Assembly: GCF_027925385.1 (NCBI RefSeq)
Contig: NZ_AP027142.1
Location: 2,090,001 to 2,154,000, forward strand
Length of the DNA: 64,000 bases
Origin: Methylocystis iwaonis
GTDB taxonomy: Bacteria > Pseudomonadota > Alphaproteobacteria > Rhizobiales > Beijerinckiaceae
Direction: 5' to 3'
The translations under genes and the position numbers were made by a program. Shown piece after piece: positions 33,837 to 44,720 of the stretch. The notes under the pieces were generated by a model, which saw only the letters and a list, made by a program, of their open reading frames with translations, ran no database searches and was not told the DNA's origin. Position 1 is the stretch's first letter. Every line of letters starts with the position of its first letter.

Positions 33837-33861
33837 CTGAGCATAAGTCGCCAGCATCCGC

Positions 33862-35912
33862 TCAGGCGGCCGCATCCCCTCTTCGTTCGGTCAGCCAATC
33901 TCTTATCTCGTCGATTGGTTTCGGTTCGCTGTACCGGAACCCTTGCAAGCACTGACAACCGGCCAGCCGCAACAAATCCGCTTGTTCTTCGGTCTCGACC
34001 CCCTCGGCCGTTACCGCCATGTCCAACCCATTCGCGATGTAGATCGCGCCGGCGACGAGCACGCCGGCTTTTTTGTCGGTCGCGATCCGACCGGCGAGGG
34101 ACTTGTCGATCTTGATCCTGTCGAACCCATATCGTTGCAGATAGGCGATGCTCGTATAACCGACGCCGAAGTCGTCCAGGGCGATCGAAACGCCCATGCC
34201 TTTGAGCGACGCGATCACAGCCATCGCCCGCTCGGGATGATCGATCAGATAGCCCTCGGTCAGTTCGAACTCGAGGCGCTGCGCGGGAAAACCAGTCTCG
34301 GCGAGAACGGCGGCGATCTTCGCTTCGAAGTCCGGGTCGCGGAATTGCGCCGGGGAAACATTGACGCTGAGATTTAGCCCCTTGGCCTCGAGAATATCCT
34401 GGCAGGCCCGCCGCAGAACGAAAAGCCCCAGCGGATTGATCAAGCCGCTCGCCTCGGCGACGCAGATGAATTGGTCGGGACCGATGGCGCCGGCCGGACG
34501 GCGCGGCCATCGCAACAGCGCCTCCACCGAGACGATGTCTTTCCCCTCGGCGTCGACGATCGGCTGATAGAAGACCTCGAATTGTCCGTCGTTCAGTCCT
34601 TGCCGGATTTCTCCCTCGAGTTCCTGCTGTCTGTGACGTGCGGCGTCGAGCGCGGCGGAATAGACTCTTACGCCCGCTTTGCCATTTTCTTTGACGTCGT
34701 ACATGGCCGCATCGGCCCGGCGAAATAATTCCCCGGCGTCACATGCGCCTTGCGCGGCGCAGGCGATGCCGACGCTGGCCCCGATTTGGATGGCGCGCTC
34801 TCTGATCCGGATCGGCTCGGTGAGATTCGCCACGACACCCGCTGCGAACATATCGGCCTGCGCTGCCGCATCGCTCGCCGAAATCAGCGCCGCAAACTCG
34901 TCGCCGCCGAGGCGCGCCAGGACAGCGCCTTCAGGCAGCAAGCGCTGGAGTTCGCCTGCGACGATCTCGATCACCCTGTCGCCCGTTTCGTGGCCGTAGG
35001 CGTCGTTGACGTCTTTGAAGCCGTCCAGATCGACGAATATCACCGCAATCTGCCTATGCGCTTCCTCGCTCGCCCGATGCATCTCCTCGAGTTGCGACAT
35101 GAGCGCTCGGCGGTTCGGCAGCCCGCTCAACGCGTCGAGATTGGCCAGCCGAAGATTCTCTTCGCTGAGACGCTGTGTCTCTTCCTGCTTTTCGAGCAGG
35201 GAGCGGCGCGACGAGACCAGATTGGCGAAATCACGATTGTAGATCATCAGGATCACGATCATGCCAGGGGAAACGAGCGCAAGATTGATCGCCGCCGATC
35301 TGAAATGCCCTTCTTCGGCGAAGAAAAAATAGATGCTGAAGGGAGCGACGCCGAACAATGTGACGCTCAAAGCTGCGGACCGTAGATGCATCAGGCAGAA
35401 AGCGCCGCTGATCAGCGACAGGCCGAGGAAAAACACCAACTGGCCCTGGGCGTAAGCATCGCCATAAGGGAACAGCGCCATTCCCCACGCGATGAAGGCC
35501 AGAGCCGATATGAAAGCGAGCCTGTTCGTGCGTCGCATATAGCGGACGACGACATCGTCGGAGACGGGGGCGCGGCCGATGCGCCACCAAGCAACGCCGC
35601 GTCCGAGACCCGCCAGACACAAGGCAAGCGGCAAGTAAATCGAAATCCAGGGATGACCGAATTTCGCGAATGTAAACACGACAGCGGCCGTATTGATCGA
35701 CAGTATAATATAAAGAAGGGGATTTGCTTGGCGAAAGCATGAAACTGCGCCCGCACAAGCTCCATATCATCGGTCGGCGCTTGAAAAAGCCGAACGAATT
35801 TGGCGGCAATTTCTCTTCCCAAGGCCTTCGATCCTTGTATCCAAGCCCGCGGGCCGGAGGCGCGCTGCGGCGCGAAAAGCCGAAGATTACGAAGAGCGCG
35901 TGCATAAGTCAT
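33862..35912 (-). CDS. Membrane GGDEF-EAL protein (c-di-GMP metabolism), frameshift near its N-terminus
   Basis: The continuous frame from about 35770 to 33862 has a membrane domain of about five helices (FGHPWISIYLPLALCLAGLG onward), a coiled coil (SLLEKQEETQRLSEENLRLA), a GGDEF domain with intact GGDEF (diguanylate cyclase signature, no RxxD inhibitory site), and an EAL domain with VEALLRW, ELTEGYL, LDDFGVGY, KIDKSL and AEGVETEEQ, all needed for phosphodiesterase activity. No good start codon is present in this frame; the preceding frame reads MELVRAQFHAFAKQIP (35765) and joins it if the CCCC run (35718-35721) gains one base. A further upstream ATG at 35912 is possible. The frameshift is probably a consensus error or recent mutation. 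It is divergent from the secreted chitin-binding gene. Confidence 0.85.
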
Positions 35913-36001
35913 TAACTGAAAAGGGTTTGAAGCTGCGCCGTCGGGGTTGGCGCGGCGCCTCGAGCCGTCGCCTGGTTTATATTTACACCGCCGACTATTC
36001 C

Positions 36002-36025
36002 ATAAAATTATTCGAATAATTTTAT
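36002..36025. promoter_or_regulatory. Perfect 24-bp AT-rich palindrome, candidate operator
   Basis: ATAAAATTATTC followed at once by its reverse complement GAATAATTTTAT, with no spacer and no mismatch. It lies between the divergent GGDEF-EAL gene and the secreted chitin-binding gene. A second 10-bp palindrome CAGATATCTG follows at 36037-36046. A shared binding site for a dimeric regulator is the simplest reading. Confidence 0.6.
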
Positions 36026-36094
36026 AGTATTTTTTCAGATATCTGGCGCCAACGGATGTATACAAGCTAGGTCGTGGCGCTCGGAGAGCGTCAG

Positions 36095-37840
36095 ATGTTC
36101 CTTCCTATTCCAATTGGTGCCAGAATGACCAACCAGCGTTTAAAGGCGCAACTGGTTACGACCGTCATCGGATGCTTGATTAGCCCGTCGACCTTCGCCG
36201 CCAATTCCTGTCCGGCTCCCTGGAGCGCGTCGGCCACCTATGCCTCGCCGGGCAATCTCGTCAGCGAAAACGCGCTCGTCTATCGAAACAATTGGTGGAC
36301 GCAAGGCGACGAGCCCGCCACCCATAACGGCGTCTATCCGGGCTCTGGCCAGCCGTGGACCAATGTCGGCGCCTGCGGCTCCTGCGTATCCGCGCCGCCG
36401 GCCCCCACTGGTCTGGCGGCCTCCGGGACGACGAGCGCCGCCACGACGCTGAGCTGGAGCGCCGTCACGGTCCCGTCCTGCGTCGTGACCGGCTACAAAG
36501 TTTACAAGAACGGCGCCCTGCTCGGGACAGTCACCGGCGCCAGCGTCGCCGTCTCCAATCTCTCGCCCGCTACGAGTTATAGCTTTGCGGTCGCGGCGGT
36601 GGACGCCGCCGGCGACTCGCCGCAATCGTCGCCGATTACTGTGACGACGCAAAGCGCCAGCGGCGGCGGCGGCGGCAGTACCGGCGGCTCCAGCCAAAGC
36701 TCGGGAACGATCAACTTCCATCTCTGGCTCGGCGTGAACACGGCGCAGGATTCCCTCACGCTGACGGGCGGAAATTTCGACGATCTGATCGCCTCGAACG
36801 TCATCGCCGGCGTGATGTATTCTCACCTCGTGAAGGAAGGCTTCCCCGGCGTTCAGTTCAACAACGACTATCTGATCGGCTCGATTTTCGCGCAGCTTTT
36901 GCAGGAGAATATCGAGACCCAGCTCTATACGTCGAGCTCCGATCTCATCGATCCGTCGCCGCTGCAACAGGCGGTGATGGGGGTTGGCCAAGGCGGGCCC
37001 TATCAGATCAACAATTATGCGGCGGATATGGTCTCCGGCAGCTACAATCCGGACGGGCATTCGCTCATCAATTATGTCGCGATCCAGAAAAACATCGGCT
37101 TCACCATCGCCAACGCCGCGCAGCAGCACACGCTGTCGACGCCCGGCTCCTTCAACAACAAATATTACGGGCCGATGTTGCCGGCCTTCTTCCACTACAA
37201 CGATCTTGTCGCGCTGAACGTCACCGGAAAGGGCGCGGGCGGCTGGGTCACGCCGTGGGAGCCGGATTTCGACAATGCGCTGGTCAGATTCAAGACGCTG
37301 CCGAACAGCTTCCTCGAAGTGATCGCCAATGCGGCCTACAATCAGGGCTTTTACGGACCTTTGGTGTCCCGTTACAGCAAGCTCGGCGCGAGCGCGACGG
37401 CGGCCACGGTGGCCTCGGTCAATTCCTACGCCTCGGTCTGGGGGAGCACGGACACTTACGCGCAGTATCCGTATCAGGTGCACTATTACCTGGATCAGCT
37501 CTACGGAAACCCGATCCCCACGACGAGCCCCACCGCCGTCGTCACGCCGCAGAACCACGTCGTCATCAGCATGAGCGCGCTGGCGAATGTGTTTTCCAAG
37601 GTCGTCCAGACGCTCGACTATTCGAACGGAACGGCGCCCGCGCAAATGTTCACCGCCAATCAGGCCGCGGCGGCGTTCACGTCGAGCCTGACGAAGAACG
37701 CCGTATCGACGACAGCCTCGCTCGATTTGAGCAACGCCTCGTCGCGCGCGGTGATGTTCGCGGTGATCGACAATGCTTTGTCGAATTTGGAGACGGCGGT
37801 CGGCATGAAGTTCAACGCCACGACCTTGTCGCAGCTTTGA
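36095..37840 (+). CDS. Secreted chitin-binding/FnIII protein with putative lysozyme-like domain
   Basis: 581 aa. Signal peptide with long n-region (to about residue 36, STFAA). Residues 38-95 are a CBM5/12-type chitin-binding module (CPAPWSASATY, YRNNWWTQGDEP, GQPWTNVGAC). Residues 102-185 are a fibronectin type III domain (APTGLAASGTTSAATTLSW, VTGYKVYKNG, NLSPATSYSFAVAAVDAAGD). A Gly/Ser linker leads to a domain of about 370 residues I cannot name. In it FAQLLQENIE (Glu about 270) is followed some 30 residues later by VGQGGPYQINNYA, the Glu ... GQxxQIN spacing of GH23/lytic transglycosylase-type lysozymes. This is a hypothesis only. The start was chosen because GGAG lies about 8 bases upstream; a later ATG at 36125 has no such site. 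Confidence 0.75.
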   Translation: MFLPIPIGARMTNQRLKAQLVTTVIGCLISPSTFAANSCPAPWSASATYASPGNLVSENALVYRNNWWTQGDEPATHNGVYPGSGQPWTNVGACGSCVSAPPAPTGLAASGTTSAATTLSWSAVTVPSCVVTGYKVYKNGALLGTVTGASVAVSNLSPATSYSFAVAAVDAAGDSPQSSPITVTTQSASGGGGGSTGGSSQSSGTINFHLWLGVNTAQDSLTLTGGNFDDLIASNVIAGVMYSHLVKEGFPGVQFNNDYLIGSIFAQLLQENIETQLYTSSSDLIDPSPLQQAVMGVGQGGPYQINNYAADMVSGSYNPDGHSLINYVAIQKNIGFTIANAAQQHTLSTPGSFNNKYYGPMLPAFFHYNDLVALNVTGKGAGGWVTPWEPDFDNALVRFKTLPNSFLEVIANAAYNQGFYGPLVSRYSKLGASATAATVASVNSYASVWGSTDTYAQYPYQVHYYLDQLYGNPIPTTSPTAVVTPQNHVVISMSALANVFSKVVQTLDYSNGTAPAQMFTANQAAAAFTSSLTKNAVSTTASLDLSNASSRAVMFAVIDNALSNLETAVGMKFNATTLSQL

Positions 37841-37862
37841 CTCGAACAGTTCGCGGAGGTTC

Positions 37863-37963
37863 TGTCATTCCCGGCGGCGCAGCCCGACCGGGAATCCAGA
37901 GCCAAAATTGCAATGGTTGCTCTGGATTCCCGATCGCTCGCTTTGCGAGCGTCGGGAATGACA
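37863..37963 (-). repeat. R2 palindromic repeat, minus orientation
   Basis: GTCATTCCCGGCGGCGCAGC, GGGAATCCAGAGC, GCTCTGGATTCCC and GCGAGCGTCGGGAATGAC. It lies between the convergent secreted-protein gene and thiC. Confidence 0.82.
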
Positions 37964-38022
37964 GCGGATCACGGCGGAGACGAAGGGCGCTGCCAGATTA
38001 TGAGCCCTACGCGCGCACGCCC

Positions 38023-39876
<1,854 letters not shown>

Positions 39877-39944
39877 TCAAAGGGAGCGGATGAGGGCCAG
39901 GCGGACGAAGAACGGAATCCGGATGAGGGGCGCGAGCGCGCCCT

Positions 39945-40031
39945 GCCCTGGCATTCCCTCCGCCGGCATGACCCGGATCAGGTTCGACGGGTGCTTCTCA
40001 GCCGCGCAAGCGGCGCCCCTCGCCATCGGCG
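39945..40031 (-). promoter_or_regulatory. TPP riboswitch (THI element)
   Basis: On the minus strand: GGCGAGGGGCGCCGC, CTGAGA, AGCACCCGTCGAACCTGATC and CGGGTCATGCCGGCGGAGGG in the correct order, i.e. the pyrophosphate- and pyrimidine-sensing arms. The 3' end is about 95 bases before the thiC ATG. Thiamine pyrophosphate binding is expected to lower thiC expression. Confidence 0.95.
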
Positions 40032-40238
40032 GAAAGCTAGCGCGTTGGAGTTTCGGGAGCAAGGCCGTCCGGCGCGTCGGCGCTTTCTCCATGCGTGGAA
40101 CCGGCGTCCAAAACGCCTTTTCTCGGGGCGTGCGCCGGGCCTCTTTTCTCGCCGCTGTCATAATTCCTTTTTCGAACTGTGCTTTGGACGGCCGAGCGAC
40201 AAGCTCTAGAGTCCACGCAAGAATGTCGAGCGTCCCCC

Positions 40239-40574
40239 ATGAAAAAGCTACAGCTACTGTTTCTCTTCGCTCTTTTTCCCGCCGTCGCCTACGCCGCGGA
40301 CGACGCCGTCGAATGCTCCAAAAAGCACGATGGCTCCGTGAAATGTGACGTCAAGAAGGACAAAGTGATCGTCGACGAGATCGTCGTGAACGGCGGCGGA
40401 TGCACTATCCCGAATAACGATAAGGTCCTGCACCATCCCTATAAGGTTGGCGACAAGTTCACCGTGCCCGCGAAGAGCGACTCCCCCCTGCCCGGCTTCG
40501 ACGATTGCAGCTACGTCCGCATTGTCACCATCAAGACTCACGACGGCAAGAAAAAGACCTTCGACGCGCTCTAA
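40239..40574 (+). CDS. Small secreted protein of unknown function
   Basis: 111 aa with a clear signal peptide (MKKLQLLFLFALFPAVAYAA, cleavage about residue 20). The mature part is Lys-rich and contains four cysteines (VECSKKHDG, VKCDVKKDK, GGCTIPNNDK, DDCSYVRI), suggesting two disulfides. It resembles short periplasmic proteins of Hyphomicrobiales but I can name no family. It is divergent from thiC. Confidence 0.8.
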   Translation: MKKLQLLFLFALFPAVAYAADDAVECSKKHDGSVKCDVKKDKVIVDEIVVNGGGCTIPNNDKVLHHPYKVGDKFTVPAKSDSPLPGFDDCSYVRIVTIKTHDGKKKTFDAL

Positions 40575-40690
40575 GCGCATTCCGCAAAAGCTCACAGACT
40601 TTTGCGAAAAGAATGCGCTCCAGCTTTTGAATTTGCGCGCTTTCTCTGCGCTCGCACGATTCCGTGCGAGCGGAAAGCGCGCTAAGCGGC
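40574..40690. repeat. R8 small-palindrome cluster
   Basis: AGCGCATTCCGCAAAAGCTC, GACTTTTGCGAAAAGAATGC, then CTCGCACGATTCCGTGCGAG and GAGCGGAAAGCGCGCTAAGC. Related sequence occurs at 41330-41403 (GAGCGGAAAGCGTGCTA) and 27984-28021. Confidence 0.5.
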
Positions 40691-40747
40691 TTGCGAGGTC
40701 GTTTTCCCAGGGCGCTTGAAGACAAGCGCCGTGAGATGTGGCGGTAA

Positions 40748-40866
40748 CGCCCCTCGTGCTTCGAGACGCCTGCTGCGCAGGCTCCTCAGCATGAGGAGCT
40801 TCTGCAACTTCGCCAAACACTTAGGCCTCATCCTGAGGAGCGAGCGACGCTCGCGTCTCGAAGGAC
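40748..40866. repeat. R5 palindromic repeat
   Basis: GTGCTTCGAGACGCCTGCTG, GCTCCTCAGCATGAGGAGCT, GCCTCATCCTGAGGAGCGAG and GCGTCTCGAAGGAC. The outer CTTCGAGACGC and GCGTCTCGAAG arms pair across about 90 bases and CTCAGCATGAG is an inner hairpin. Units of this sequence are common between genes in Rhizobiales. Confidence 0.8.
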
Positions 40867-40960
40867 GATGCCGCCTCGGAAATTTGTCGACATACTGAGG
40901 GCGCTTGAAGACAAGCGCCCTTTTCTTTGTTGGAGGCCGACCGCTTTTGCGGAACGCGCC

Positions 40961-41197
40961 TTAGTTGCCCTCTGGCGCCCCTGCTGTCGCGGCGCCTTCG
41001 AGGATTATATTTCCGCTCGGATCATGCGGTTCAGCGTAAGGCAGCGCCGATCCCCATCTCGGCGCGACGACGACGTTAGGCGGAAACGGCGCGCAAAATC
41101 CGCTCACATATTGGCGATCACACCGGAAATGCGCGAAAGCTGAACCCGGGCTCCACAACGCGACAAGCAGAAACAAGGAAAGGATCGTCTTTAACAT
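40961..41197 (-). CDS. Small secreted protein, His/Cys/Pro-containing
   Basis: 78 aa. The start was fixed at MLKTILSLFLLVALWSPGSA because GGGAGG lies 6 bases upstream; an ATG 6 bases earlier overlaps the RBS. A short mature protein follows (HFRCDRQYVSGFCAPFPPNV to GAATAGAPEGN) with two cysteines. I do not recognise it. Gene calling is weak because only the signal peptide and RBS support it. Confidence 0.55.
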   Translation of the reverse strand: MLKTILSLFLLVALWSPGSAFAHFRCDRQYVSGFCAPFPPNVVVAPRWGSALPYAEPHDPSGNIILEGAATAGAPEGN

Positions 41198-41491
41198 TTC
41201 CATCCTCCCAAAGGCGTCGCCCGCCTGACGAGCAGGCGCAGACATCATCGTTATAGTACTGTCATGAAAGGCTGGTAGGGGCAGATGGCGCTTTATCCAT
41301 GAGGCCACCGCGGCGGCCGAGGCGAAAGGCGTCTCCCTTTCACCGCACGCCGCACGTAAATTCGCGCGGCTTCGCGATTCTTTGCGAGCGGAAAGCGTGC
41401 TAGGGCCTGGCCATCTTTTTCGGCCGGATGCTCTTCAATGGTAGCGCGATCCGGACTAGGTTGAGCCGGACCATCCTGCCCAGCCAGCGAC
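41198..41491. other. Intergenic region before the P-type ATPase
   Basis: About 290 bases with no gene. It includes an R8-like stretch at 41330-41403. The ATPase promoter should lie in the last 150 bases; no sharp hexamers are seen. Confidence 0.4.
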
Positions 41492-43969
41492 ATGAAAACC
41501 CCTCTTTGTGGGCTCTCCTCACAGGACGCCGCGCAGCTCCTCGCCGAATACGGCCCCAATGCGCCGCCCGAGGCGCCGCCGGTCGGCATTCTGCAAATAG
41601 CGCTACGCACGCTGAAAGAGCCGATGTTCTTTCTGCTCGCGGCGGCGGCGACGCTTTATCTTTTCGTGGGCGATCTCGGCGAAGGGCTCTTCATGGTCGC
41701 GGGGGCGGGCGCGTCGATCATGCTCGTCGTTGTCCAGGAGCTGCGTAGCGAGCGCGCCCTTCAGGCCCTGCAGCGGCTCGCAGAACCCACGGCGCATGTC
41801 ATTCGCGACGGCGCGGAACGGCGAATCCCCGCGCGCGATCTCGTTCCCGGAGACATGATCCTCGTCGGCGAGGGACAGCGCGCGCCCGCCGACGCCATTG
41901 TCCTTGCCGGCGACGCGCTTGTCATCGACGAGTCTATCCTCACCGGCGAATCCGCGCCGGTCACGAAGACGCTTGCCGGCGACGGCGCGGCGCTCGCCTT
42001 CCCGGACCCCGGCGGCGATTACACGCCCTTCCTCTACGCCGGCTCGATGATCGTGCGCGGCTCCGGCGTCGCGCGGGTCGCGCGCACCGGCGCGCGCACG
42101 GCGGTCGGCGGCCTCGGGGCCTCGCTTGCGGCGATCAAAGGCGAGCCGAGCCCGTTGCAGAAACGCACCGGCGCGCTGGTGGCGCGGCTCGGCGCCTTCG
42201 CTTTGCTCTTCTGCGCGCTGGTGATCGTCGCTTACGGTCTCGTGCACGGCGACTGGTTCGAGGGGGCGATCGCCGGCATCACCCTCGCCATCGGCCTGCT
42301 GCCGGAAGAATTCCCCATGGTGCTGGCGATTTTTCTCGCCATCGGCGCCTTTCGGCTCGCCGGCCGCAATGTGCTCGTGCGCCGCTCATCCGTCACCGAA
42401 ACCTTGGGCTCGACCTCCCTCCTTTGCGTCGACAAGACGGGCACCCTGACTGAAAACCGTATGGCTGTGGCGCGGCTCTATACCGGCGATGGCGTCGAGC
42501 CCGTTCCCGACGCGCCCGACGCCGAGCAGCACAGGCTGATCCAGGCGGCGCGGCGCGCGTCGAGCGTCAACCCGGTCGATCCGATGGATCGCGCCGTGCT
42601 CGCGATGGCCGACAGGCTGGAAATCCCCGCGGGCGGGACGGCGACCGAGAGCTTTCCGATTAAGCCGGAGCTGCTTGCTTTCATTCAATCCTGGCGAGTG
42701 GACGGCGGCGCTCTGAAAGCCGCCAAGGGCGCGCCCGAGGCGATCTTCAGGCTGGCCCGAACGAGCGAAGCGGAGCACGCGCGCTATGCGAGCGTCATCG
42801 AGGAGATGGCGCGGGAGGGATTGCGCGTGCTGGCGGTCGCGCAGACGCCGACCGTCGTCGACGGGCTCGAAGAAGCGCCCTACGCCGTCATCGGCCTCGT
42901 CGCCTTCGAAGACCCGATCCGCGACGACGTTCCCGAGGCGGTCGCCGCCGCGCGGCGCGCCGGCGTCTCGGTCGCAATGATCACCGGCGATTATCCGGCG
43001 ACGGCGCTCGCCATCGCCAAAGCGGCGGGCATCGACATCAGCGGCGGCGTTCTCACCGGCGCGGAAATCGCACAGATTCCGCCCGGGGACGTCGCTCGAA
43101 AAATCCGCGACGTGCGCGTCTTCGCCCGCGTGATGCCGGCCAACAAATTGGCGCTCGTCGAGGCGTTCAAGGCGGATGGCCATATCGTCGCGATGACCGG
43201 CGACGGCGTAAACGATGGGCCTGCGCTCGCGGCCGCGCATATCGGCATCGCCATGGGCCAACGCGGCTCGGACGTTGCGCGCGAAGCCGCCCATATCGTG
43301 CTGCTCGACGACCGCTTCGCCTCCATCGTCGCCGGCGTGGCGCTGGGGCGGCGCATTTCCGCCAATCTGCGCAAGGCGCTGACGTACGTCACCGCGATTC
43401 ACATTCCGATCGCCGGCCTCGCACTCGCGCCCATTCTGATGGGCCTGCCGCCCATGCTGCTTCCGGCGCATGTGGTGCTGATGGAATTGATCATCGATCC
43501 CACCTGCTCCCTCGCCTTCGAGGCCGAGCCCGCCGAGAGGGACGCCATGCTGAAGCCGCCGCGCCCGCAAAGCGAGCCGCTCTTCGGGACGCGCGATCTG
43601 TTGCTCGGCGTTGCTCAGGGTCTGTCGGTGTTTCTCGCCGTGTTGAGCGTCTATGTTTTCGCCAATGGGTTCGGGGTCGCCGAGCCCGAAGGGCGCGGGC
43701 TCGCCTTCGCGACGCTGATCATCGGCAATCTGACGCTGGCGCTGTCCGACGCTTTGCCCAAAGGCGTTTCGCCCTTTGCGCGCGAGAACCTGTCTTTCTG
43801 GGCGATCGCCGCAGCGGCGCTCTCGGTCGTCTCCGCCGGACTCTACTTCCCGCCGCTCGCCGGGCTGTTGCGCTTCGACCCGCCCGACATGACGGCGCTC
43901 GGGCTCGCGGCGCTGCTCGCGATCAGCGCCGGCGGATGGTACGGCATGTGGCGGCGGCTGATTGGTTGA
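41492..43969 (+). CDS. P2-type cation-transporting ATPase (PEEFP subgroup)
   Basis: 825-aa membrane pump. An N-terminal cation-ATPase segment (LSSQDAAQLLAEYGPN), the A domain with LTGES (about residue 151), M4 with LLPEEFPMVLAIFLAIGAFR, the phosphorylation site CVDKTGTLTENRM (Asp about 313), N-domain KGAPEAIF, the hinge MTGDGVNDGPAL (about 569) and four to six C-terminal helices with VLMELIIDPTCSLAFEAEPA. PEEFP instead of PEGLP in M4 marks a bacterial subgroup of P2-type ATPases related to Ca2+ pumps; the ion cannot be told from sequence. No accessory gene is fused. Confidence 0.92.
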   Translation: MKTPLCGLSSQDAAQLLAEYGPNAPPEAPPVGILQIALRTLKEPMFFLLAAAATLYLFVGDLGEGLFMVAGAGASIMLVVVQELRSERALQALQRLAEPTAHVIRDGAERRIPARDLVPGDMILVGEGQRAPADAIVLAGDALVIDESILTGESAPVTKTLAGDGAALAFPDPGGDYTPFLYAGSMIVRGSGVARVARTGARTAVGGLGASLAAIKGEPSPLQKRTGALVARLGAFALLFCALVIVAYGLVHGDWFEGAIAGITLAIGLLPEEFPMVLAIFLAIGAFRLAGRNVLVRRSSVTETLGSTSLLCVDKTGTLTENRMAVARLYTGDGVEPVPDAPDAEQHRLIQAARRASSVNPVDPMDRAVLAMADRLEIPAGGTATESFPIKPELLAFIQSWRVDGGALKAAKGAPEAIFRLARTSEAEHARYASVIEEMAREGLRVLAVAQTPTVVDGLEEAPYAVIGLVAFEDPIRDDVPEAVAAARRAGVSVAMITGDYPATALAIAKAAGIDISGGVLTGAEIAQIPPGDVARKIRDVRVFARVMPANKLALVEAFKADGHIVAMTGDGVNDGPALAAAHIGIAMGQRGSDVAREAAHIVLLDDRFASIVAGVALGRRISANLRKALTYVTAIHIPIAGLALAPILMGLPPMLLPAHVVLMELIIDPTCSLAFEAEPAERDAMLKPPRPQSEPLFGTRDLLLGVAQGLSVFLAVLSVYVFANGFGVAEPEGRGLAFATLIIGNLTLALSDALPKGVSPFARENLSFWAIAAAALSVVSAGLYFPPLAGLLRFDPPDMTALGLAALLAISAGGWYGMWRRLIG

Positions 43970-43975
43970 TACGAC

Positions 43976-44120
43976 GTCCGCTCGGTTGGTTCGGCGCCAC
44001 TCCCGACGCTCGCACCGTTTGGATACACAGGAGTCACCGCCGTCATTGCGAGGAGGCGGAGCCGACGAAGCAATCCAGGGCCGCATCGCCGCCCTGGCTT
44101 GCTTCGCTCGCAAACGGGCG
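43976..44120 (+). repeat. Composite repeat, partial (R2 left part with degenerate R1)
   Basis: Left tail TCCGCTCGGTTGGTTCGGCG, R2 arm CACTCCCGACGCTCGC, junction ACCGTTTGGATACACAGG, then R1 with a deleted right arm (CTGGCTTGCTTCGCTCGC). It lies between the ATPase and the DsrE-like gene. Confidence 0.8.
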
Positions 44121-44216
44121 CCCGACATCCGCTGTTCGCGGGTGGTTTGCCTTTTTGTCCCGTCGGCTGGTATGGGCTTTGCCTCGCAGGCCGGGGGGCC
44201 AAGGAACGGACGCATC

Positions 44217-44717
44217 GTGACACAAGAGACGGCCCAAAGCCGCAAATCGCTCACCATCATCGTCTCGAAAGGCACGCTGGACTGGGCCTATCCGCCCTTC
44301 ATTCTCGCGACGACCGCGGCGGCGATGGACATGGACGTCACGCTCTTCTTCACCTTCTACGGCCTCGGCCTCCTCAAGAAGGAACTCGATCTCGAGGTTT
44401 CCCCGCTCGGCAATCCGGCGATGAAAATGCCGATCGCCGGCGCGCATCTCGGCATGCCGAATCTTCTTGCCGCGCTGCCGGGCGTCACCGCCGGCGCGAC
44501 GGCGATGATGAAAAACATGATCGAGAAGAAGGGCGTCGCGAAAATCGACGAGCTGCGCGACATTGCGCTGGAGAGCGGCGTGAAGCTCGTCGCCTGCCAG
44601 ATGACCATGGACCTCTTCGAGTTCAAGAAAGAGGACATGATCGAGGGCGTCTCTTTCGGCGGCGCAGCAACCTATCTCGAAGAGGCCGCCAAGGCCGACA
44701 TCAACCTCTTTATCTGA
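44217..44717 (+). CDS. DsrE/DsrF-like sulfur-relay protein (DrsE_2 type)
   Basis: 166 aa. SLTIIVSKGTLDWAYPPFIL, AMDMDVTLFFTFYGLGLLKK and KLVACQMTMDLFEFKKEDMI match the DsrE/F-like superfamily, with the conserved Cys in VACQMTMD (the usual sulfur-carrying position). The start is GTG at 44217, preceded by AAGGA; the open frame runs upstream through the repeat. Its stop lies 3 bases before the TusA-like gene, so the two are one operon. Family members carry persulfide or regulate thiol metabolism. Confidence 0.88.
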   Translation: MTQETAQSRKSLTIIVSKGTLDWAYPPFILATTAAAMDMDVTLFFTFYGLGLLKKELDLEVSPLGNPAMKMPIAGAHLGMPNLLAALPGVTAGATAMMKNMIEKKGVAKIDELRDIALESGVKLVACQMTMDLFEFKKEDMIEGVSFGGAATYLEEAAKADINLFI

Positions 44718-44720
44718 CGA

